Of a DNA stretch of 53,983 bases, positions 48,565 to 53,983 are shown one piece after another (positions within the stretch are counted from its first letter, which is position 1; each line of letters begins with the position of its first letter). The position numbers and the translations under genes were made by a program. The stretch covers positions 1 to 53,983 of the forward strand of contig JANQOT010000164.1 in the NCBI GenBank assembly GCA_028285655.1. Direction: 5' to 3'. This DNA is from Gammaproteobacteria bacterium. GTDB lineage: Bacteria; Pseudomonadota; Gammaproteobacteria; UBA4575. The notes under the pieces are model-generated. The model had not been told where the DNA came from. It was given only the letters and a program-made list of their open reading frames with translations, and did no database searches.

Positions 48565-48885
48565 ATGCCGGATATTCCTTCTGTTATTTGGACCGGTGAT
48601 TCCGGAAAAAATTACCGCTACTGGGTCTACGACTACCCGAAAATTTTTCCGAAAAAACCTGGTAATTTTGTAATTTGCAAGCTTATTGGCACCGGATGGA
48701 GACCTGTCTTTATCGGTTATGCCGAAGATCTTTCAAATTACCTGGAAACCATTCAGGATGTTCCGTGTATCGAGCGCTGTTTTGCGACCCACATCCACGC
48801 TCATTTTAATCCCGACGGCGAAAACAAACGATTAGAAGAAGCCAAGGATATTCTGGATAAGTGGGGATCCGAATGCCAAGTCTGA
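48565..48885 (+). CDS. Hypothetical, degenerate GIY-YIG-like protein
   Basis: GNFVICKLIGTGWRPVFIGYAEDLSNYL resembles the GIY-YIG N-terminal pattern. Confidence 0.5.
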   Translation: MPDIPSVIWTGDSGKNYRYWVYDYPKIFPKKPGNFVICKLIGTGWRPVFIGYAEDLSNYLETIQDVPCIERCFATHIHAHFNPDGENKRLEEAKDILDKWGSECQV

Positions 48886-48908
48886 TGCCGGCGTACTAGT
48901 TTCACCCA

Positions 48909-49133
48909 CTATCTATTCCTCAGTCGATAAAATATCGACCAAACCAACAGCACCCACGGTGTGGCATGCATTACCAGGTCGAACCAGTCGATCGGTGCCA
49001 TGCCCTCCGCTCCGGCGGCCACCCATTTAATTTTTTCCCAGATATGCGGTTCAGGGGTAAATGGCGCCAGCCCCAGAGTCAGGCTTAATACCAGCCATAA
49101 AAGCGGATTTGAGAATAATGAGGTCTGGTTCAA
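48909..49133 (-). CDS. Small two-TM membrane protein
   Basis: MNQTSLFSNPLLWLVLSLTLGLAPFTPEPHIWEKIKWVAAGAEGMAPIDWFDLVMHATPWVLLVWSIFYRLRNR. Confidence 0.7.
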   Translation of the reverse strand: MNQTSLFSNPLLWLVLSLTLGLAPFTPEPHIWEKIKWVAAGAEGMAPIDWFDLVMHATPWVLLVWSIFYRLRNR

Positions 49134-49371
49134 AATAGCGGTCCTGCTACTCGGGTCAGTATTATTTTTACAACATTATATATAGAAACCGGTGAAGAAC
49201 CTTTGGTAATGCCACAGTTATTTTTTTCGAAAGCATCCGATATACTTAGAATTCATTTTAAATATATTTTACAATCTCTTGTTTTTGTTGAAATTTTATC
49301 CACATGATAAGACTGCATAGAGATTCGAAGATCCACTGCGTATCGTCCAAAATCTGCGGTCGCCCAGACGA

Positions 49372-51636
49372 CTATAAAACAATATTAATCGGCGCCTCGG
49401 ACTGGCCAATCGAAGAAATAGTGCCGATGACTTGAGCGTCCGGATAGCCGCGAGCGCGCAAAGCGTTGACGCATTCATTCGCATGCTCAGCCGCAACGCC
49501 TGCTAACAATCCACCGGCTGTTTGCGGATCGAACAACAGCGGATAATTGGCATGTTGAGAAGCCTGTTGCGGGTTGCGAATCGCCCTGCGCAATCTTACG
49601 TTCTGCGGCTGTAAAGAAGATAATATGCCCGCGGCGACAGTTTCATTAGCGCCTTCCAGCATAGGAACATCTTCGATAATTATGTCTGCGTCGACCTGAG
49701 AAGCACGGGTCATTTCTACCAAGTGCCCCAGCAACCCAAATCCGGTCACATCGGTGCAAGCACATACGTCAAATTCGCGCAAACATTCGGCGGCATCCTG
49801 GTTGGACAAAAGCATCGATGAAATCGCCTGATCGATCCACCGCCCTTTGGCTTTGCGACGCATGTCGGCGGCAAATAATGTTCCCGTGCCGAGGCCTTTT
49901 GTAAGTACCAGTGCATCCCCTGCGCGCAAGCCATTCTTGCGCCACACTTGGTCACTATCCACCAGACCGTTTACGGTCAAGCCAAATGCGAGTTCGGCGC
50001 CTTCCGAGGAATGACCTCCAGCCAAAACGGCACCACTCGGGTCCACGATATGCAAAGCGCCCGCCAACACTTCATACAAGGCATCTTCCACAATTTGTTC
50101 ACGACCATAAGGAATCGTCGCAATGGCCAGCACCGACTGCGGTTCCGCACCCATTGCATACAAGTCTCCCAGCGCATGATTGGCGGCAATTGCACCGAAA
50201 GTATAAGTATCGTCGATAAATGCACGAAAGTAGTCAACGCTTTGTACCATCACTTTGCCGGCAGGTACCGCCAACATGGCCGAGTCGTCCGGCGCATCTC
50301 TGCCGATTAACACATCGTCGCGGTGCTTTTCCGGCAGGCGTTGCATAACACGGTTTAACACACTGCTACCGACTTTGGCGCCACATCCACCGCAGCGCAT
50401 CGCGATGGTCGAAAGTTCCTTGATTGCGGAATCATCTGCAATTCCCGACGCGAATTGCGGTGCACTGTCTTCGGGCATATCCGGTAAGTCGTTGTACTTT
50501 TGCATAAAGCGGCGGTCTATCCAGTCTTTAAATCGCCATAACCATGCGCCCTGCGCCGACCAGTTGCCTCTTGAAGCAATCGCGTATTTATCGCCCGTAC
50601 TGATCAGACCCAAAAAGTTTTTCTGTGCACGATAAGTTCGTAATGATTTGTTTATCGCCGAATTTCGTAGATTCGTGGTCAGCACAGGCCCCTGGCGTAC
50701 GGCAAACACACCTGACTTGGCGCGTTTGTCCGGCAGTGAAGCTACATCTCCTGCGGCAAACACACCCTGGTGTGAAACAGACTGTAAATGTTTATCGACC
50801 ACGATAAATCCATCATCATCCACGGCTAAACCGGAATCGGCAGGCCAGGCGGGAGCCGAGGCGTTGGTAACAAAAATGACAGCGTCGGCAGAAAGTTTTT
50901 CACCGTTGCCGGTGTGTACACCATCCGACTCAATTTTGGTCGCGCTGCAATTGGTCAACAACTTGATTTTTCGATTCGCCAATACTTCGGTAAACCGACG
51001 TCGAACGCCGGCATTGTGCGTAGACAGAATTTCCGAACCTTGTGTAATCAACGTGATCATCAAACGATCGGGATTGTCGCCCCGATCACCCAATAATTGT
51101 CGCAATCGGAATTGCGTGGAAAGTGCCAGCTCGACACCTCCGGCACCACCACCGACCACCACCATTCTGAATTCCCCGCTGCTTGCGGCAATGCGTTGTT
51201 GCAATTCTTCCCATCGCCGCAGGAATTTATCAATCGGTTTTGCGACCAGTGCGTATTGATCCGCGCCGGGAACATCGATCACTGCAGGCCTTGAGCCGGA
51301 ATTGATCGATAACAAGTCATAGGAAATCGGCGGACGTCCATCGACATGAACTTTTTTATTGTCGAGATCCAGTTTGTTCACTTCCGCATGATAAATTCGC
51401 GCACCGGCAAAACGACTCAACGGCCCCAAGTCTATATGGCATTCGTCAAACTGATAATGTCCGGCAACATATCCCGGCAACATCCCTGAATAAGGCGTAT
51501 CGATATCCCGCGTAATCAGCGTAATGCGCAACCCCGGCAGGGGCCGCATTCCAAATTTTTTCAGCACCGAAACATGCGCATGCCCGCCTCCAATTAATAC
51601 AAGCTCTTTGACAATCGGTGAATTGGAAGTTTGCAT
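49372..51636 (-). CDS. selD: Fusion of NADH dehydrogenase-like FAD oxidoreductase with selenide, water dikinase SelD
   Basis: N-terminal LIGGGHAHVSVLKKFGMRPLPGLRITLITRD and FAAGDVASL; C-terminal MRCGGCGAKVGSSVLNRVMQRLP, GRDAPDDSAML, CTDVTGFGLLGHLVEM, LLFDPQTAGGLLAGV. Confidence 0.93.
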   Translation of the reverse strand: MQTSNSPIVKELVLIGGGHAHVSVLKKFGMRPLPGLRITLITRDIDTPYSGMLPGYVAGHYQFDECHIDLGPLSRFAGARIYHAEVNKLDLDNKKVHVDGRPPISYDLLSINSGSRPAVIDVPGADQYALVAKPIDKFLRRWEELQQRIAASSGEFRMVVVGGGAGGVELALSTQFRLRQLLGDRGDNPDRLMITLITQGSEILSTHNAGVRRRFTEVLANRKIKLLTNCSATKIESDGVHTGNGEKLSADAVIFVTNASAPAWPADSGLAVDDDGFIVVDKHLQSVSHQGVFAAGDVASLPDKRAKSGVFAVRQGPVLTTNLRNSAINKSLRTYRAQKNFLGLISTGDKYAIASRGNWSAQGAWLWRFKDWIDRRFMQKYNDLPDMPEDSAPQFASGIADDSAIKELSTIAMRCGGCGAKVGSSVLNRVMQRLPEKHRDDVLIGRDAPDDSAMLAVPAGKVMVQSVDYFRAFIDDTYTFGAIAANHALGDLYAMGAEPQSVLAIATIPYGREQIVEDALYEVLAGALHIVDPSGAVLAGGHSSEGAELAFGLTVNGLVDSDQVWRKNGLRAGDALVLTKGLGTGTLFAADMRRKAKGRWIDQAISSMLLSNQDAAECLREFDVCACTDVTGFGLLGHLVEMTRASQVDADIIIEDVPMLEGANETVAAGILSSLQPQNVRLRRAIRNPQQASQHANYPLLFDPQTAGGLLAGVAAEHANECVNALRARGYPDAQVIGTISSIGQSEAPINIVL

Positions 51637-51669
51637 GAGATTCCTTGTCTCTAAGAAACTGACTTTTTG

Positions 51670-52635
51670 TTATTTTCCGTCGGTAGAAAATAAATGCACG
51701 CTAAATAAATTATTGCTATCCATCCAGACTTGTTCGGGATTAAAGCCGGCGCGACCGGCTATTTCCTGAAATTCCCCGATTTCATACTTATATGAATTCT
51801 CAGTATGAATAGTTTCATTTTGATCAAAATAGAATTCATGATCGTCGATTTGAATAACCTGCTCGATTTCACTGCGCAAATGCATTTCAATGCGCCCTAC
51901 TTCAGCATTGTAAAATGCATGGTGTTGCCATTTTGATAATTCGAAATTCGCTGCAAGTTCGCGGTTAATTCGTGCCAGTAAATTCAAATTGAATTTCGCA
52001 GTCACTCCGGCCGCGTCGTTATACGCTCGCTGTAGTATTTTCGAGTCCTTCTTTACATCCACGCCGATTAACAAGTATCCACCCTCGCCCACCATTGCGG
52101 CCACCGTCGTTAAAAATGCCACCGCATCCTGCGGATGAAAGTTGCCGATACTTGAACCCGGGAAAAATGCTACGCGAGTTCCGGACGGCAAATTATCAGG
52201 CAATGCCATCGTTTGCGTGAAATCGGTACAAGCGGCATGAACTTCCAGCCATGGAAATTCCGCAGCCGTTTGCTCTGCTGCAATCCATAAATGATCTTTG
52301 GAAATATCCATAGGAACGTATGCGCAGGGACGCAATCCTTCCAGCAGCAATCTGACTTTTGCGCAACTGCCGCCGCCGGGCTCTACCAGCAAGCTGCCGG
52401 TGCCGATACATTCGGCAATTTCCTGCGCATAAGATTCCAGTATTTGCATTTCGGTTCGCGTCGGATAATATTCTTCGGTATTTGTGATTTCATCAAATAA
52501 CTGCGATCCCTTCTGGTCATAAAAATACTTCGGAGGAATTGCGCGCGGGGAACTCGACAATCCGGTCAGCACATCGCTGCGCAAATCGTCGGCAGACGGA
52601 TGTAAATCATGAAATTGTATACGTGCTTGTTGCAT
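51670..52635 (-). CDS. egtD: L-histidine N-alpha-methyltransferase EgtD
   Basis: LSSSPRAIPPKYFYDQKGSQLFDEITNTEEYYPTRTEMQILESYA, LVEPGGGSCAKVRLLLEGL, VAFFPGSSIGNFHPQDAVAFL. Confidence 0.92.
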   Translation of the reverse strand: MQQARIQFHDLHPSADDLRSDVLTGLSSSPRAIPPKYFYDQKGSQLFDEITNTEEYYPTRTEMQILESYAQEIAECIGTGSLLVEPGGGSCAKVRLLLEGLRPCAYVPMDISKDHLWIAAEQTAAEFPWLEVHAACTDFTQTMALPDNLPSGTRVAFFPGSSIGNFHPQDAVAFLTTVAAMVGEGGYLLIGVDVKKDSKILQRAYNDAAGVTAKFNLNLLARINRELAANFELSKWQHHAFYNAEVGRIEMHLRSEIEQVIQIDDHEFYFDQNETIHTENSYKYEIGEFQEIAGRAGFNPEQVWMDSNNLFSVHLFSTDGK

Positions 52636-52649
52636 TATTATTTTTATTG

Positions 52650-53951
52650 TTAAAGTGCGCAGGTACGAAAACCTGCAAAAACATCGTTACGGTTGGGGCC
52701 ATAATAAGTTCGAAACGTATTTCTGATCATTCTCGCACGAGTTGCCCATCCGCCGCCACGCAATACTCGCGTGATATCAAATAACGGTTGTGAATAATCC
52801 TGGTACATATCCGGCGTAAAGTCCGGATAAGGTGCAAATTGCGTATCAGTCCATTCCCAAACATTGCCGATCATTTGGCGACAACCAAAAGCGCTGTCAC
52901 TGTCAGGCAATGCATTTACATTTATCGTGCCTAAACCATGTCCGTCCAGGTTCGCTAAAAATTTATCAGGTTTTTCTTCTCCCCACGGGTACGTTCTTTT
53001 ATTGGCTGAAAGCGCTTGACCGTCTTCACTGGGTTCGGCCGACGCGGCCACTTCCCATTCGGCCTCGGTGGGTAATCGCCGGCCCGCCCAGCGGCAATAA
53101 GCTCGCGCCTCGTACCAGCTTACATGGATGACGGCGGCATCCGGCACCAACGGTCGCCACTGGTCGAAACTGCGAATTTCCCACCTAGATGCTTCGCCCC
53201 GACGCCAATAAACCGGATGCATCAGCGCATTTTCGGTTCGCCACTGCCAACCCTGCGGGTCCCAGAGTTCTTTATTGGTGTAACCACCCTGCTCCACAAA
53301 CTCGAGAAACTGACGGTTACTGACCGCGGTACGTGCAATCGAAAACGGCTGGATTTCGACTGCATGCGCCCATTTTTCATTGTCGAATACAAACTCGCCG
53401 TCGGCGGGTGCTCCCAGATTAAATTCACCGCCGGGAATACTGACATCGCCTTCAACACACTCGCTCGCCGGCAGGTCTGAATACGGATTACTCAATTCAG
53501 GCGCGGCATACGCCAATGTTTGACGCGTATACGTGTAGGCCTCGCAGTGCATATCTTCGTGAAAAATGGCGTATTGCGCCAGATAATCGCGTTCAGGATC
53601 TGCGTGTCCGCTGGCCAGATGGTCTCGCGTGCGTTCGAGCACGGCTTGCATATACGCCAGAGTTTCTTCCATGGATGGCAACGGTAAATCCCAGCGCGCT
53701 TCATGCGGAATATCGATTGAATCAAATAATTGATCTACATTAGGTATTTGAGGCTTTTCTTTAAAGTGATTTCTTAGTATCCAGTATTCGTAGAAATAGG
53801 CTGCATGTGCAATCTCCCAACGCAAAGGGTTGATTGTTTCCAGTTGCGGACCCATTAGCTGTTCGCTGTTCAAGCCATCGATGAGTACCAGTGTCCTGGC
53901 ACGAGCGTCTTCAAGTTGCTGGATTAAATCGGCGGGATCAGTTCTGGACAT
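52650..53951 (-). CDS. EgtB/SenA-type nonheme-iron sulfoxide/selenoxide-type synthase (DinB_2 + FGE-sulfatase)
   Basis: DinB-like N-terminus, HX3HXE (FHEDMHCEAYTY), FGE-type C-terminus WAGRRLPTEAEWEVAA, GNVWEWTDTQFAPYPDF, RVLRGGGWATRARMIRNTFRTYYGPNRNDVFAGFRTC. Confidence 0.88.
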   Translation of the reverse strand: MSRTDPADLIQQLEDARARTLVLIDGLNSEQLMGPQLETINPLRWEIAHAAYFYEYWILRNHFKEKPQIPNVDQLFDSIDIPHEARWDLPLPSMEETLAYMQAVLERTRDHLASGHADPERDYLAQYAIFHEDMHCEAYTYTRQTLAYAAPELSNPYSDLPASECVEGDVSIPGGEFNLGAPADGEFVFDNEKWAHAVEIQPFSIARTAVSNRQFLEFVEQGGYTNKELWDPQGWQWRTENALMHPVYWRRGEASRWEIRSFDQWRPLVPDAAVIHVSWYEARAYCRWAGRRLPTEAEWEVAASAEPSEDGQALSANKRTYPWGEEKPDKFLANLDGHGLGTINVNALPDSDSAFGCRQMIGNVWEWTDTQFAPYPDFTPDMYQDYSQPLFDITRVLRGGGWATRARMIRNTFRTYYGPNRNDVFAGFRTCAL

Positions 53952-53983
53952 GGTAACCTCTACACTGATTTTCCCAATGTGGG

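Noticed and set aside
49911-51294. Plus-strand ORFs opposite selD (e.g. 50648..51259)
   Set aside because: Shadow ORFs of the well-supported NDH-SelD fusion.
1-53983. CRISPR arrays, transposons, phage, toxin-antitoxin or known defence cassettes
   Set aside because: No regularly spaced repeats, transposase/integrase motifs or defence hallmark proteins seen. The lone NUC1 nuclease and TraR-like zinc finger are not enough to claim a defence island.

Overview
54-kb chromosomal window that looks gammaproteobacterial and is fully occupied by metabolic and regulatory genes. I could see no rRNA, tRNA, CRISPR array, transposase or phage genes. Left to right it holds: (1) urtB (N-terminal part, running off the left edge) and urtA of a urea ABC transporter, with a near-consensus sigma54 promoter; (2) small DUF proteins and an OsmC protein; (3) an AlkB-like membrane monooxygenase with an altered third His box, downstream of an OmpR-type two-component system; (4) a divergent, tightly packed nine-gene operon (9.0-15.9 kb) built around a cyclopropane/furan-fatty-acid type methyltransferase, FAD oxidoreductase, DUF1365, SDR, DUF2878 and DUF3833, ending with a heme-oxygenase-like diiron (HDO/UndA-like) protein, with three CTTAAT repeats at exact 11-bp spacing in the promoter region; (5) a RegB/RegA-type redox two-component pair; (6) a YtkA-like/diheme peroxidase pair, a metallo-beta-lactamase-fold protein and an M19 dipeptidase; (7) a YIP1-ccoNOQP cbb3 oxidase operon with an FNR-type box and a small ccoQ absent from the ORF track; (8) a DprE1/DprE2/UbiA-HAD cluster with SMR-like transporter, epimerase and polytopic GT-C-like protein, suggesting polyprenyl-P-arabinofuranose synthesis; (9) a GGDEF-EAL protein, acs and an mltD-like gene; (10) an EgtB/SenA-like gene, egtD and an NADH-dehydrogenase-SelD fusion, a candidate selenoneine/ergothioneine locus cut by the right edge. 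The strongest candidates for new biology are (4) with its AlkB-like neighbour, then (10) and (8). All product calls come from reading motifs; no database search was run.
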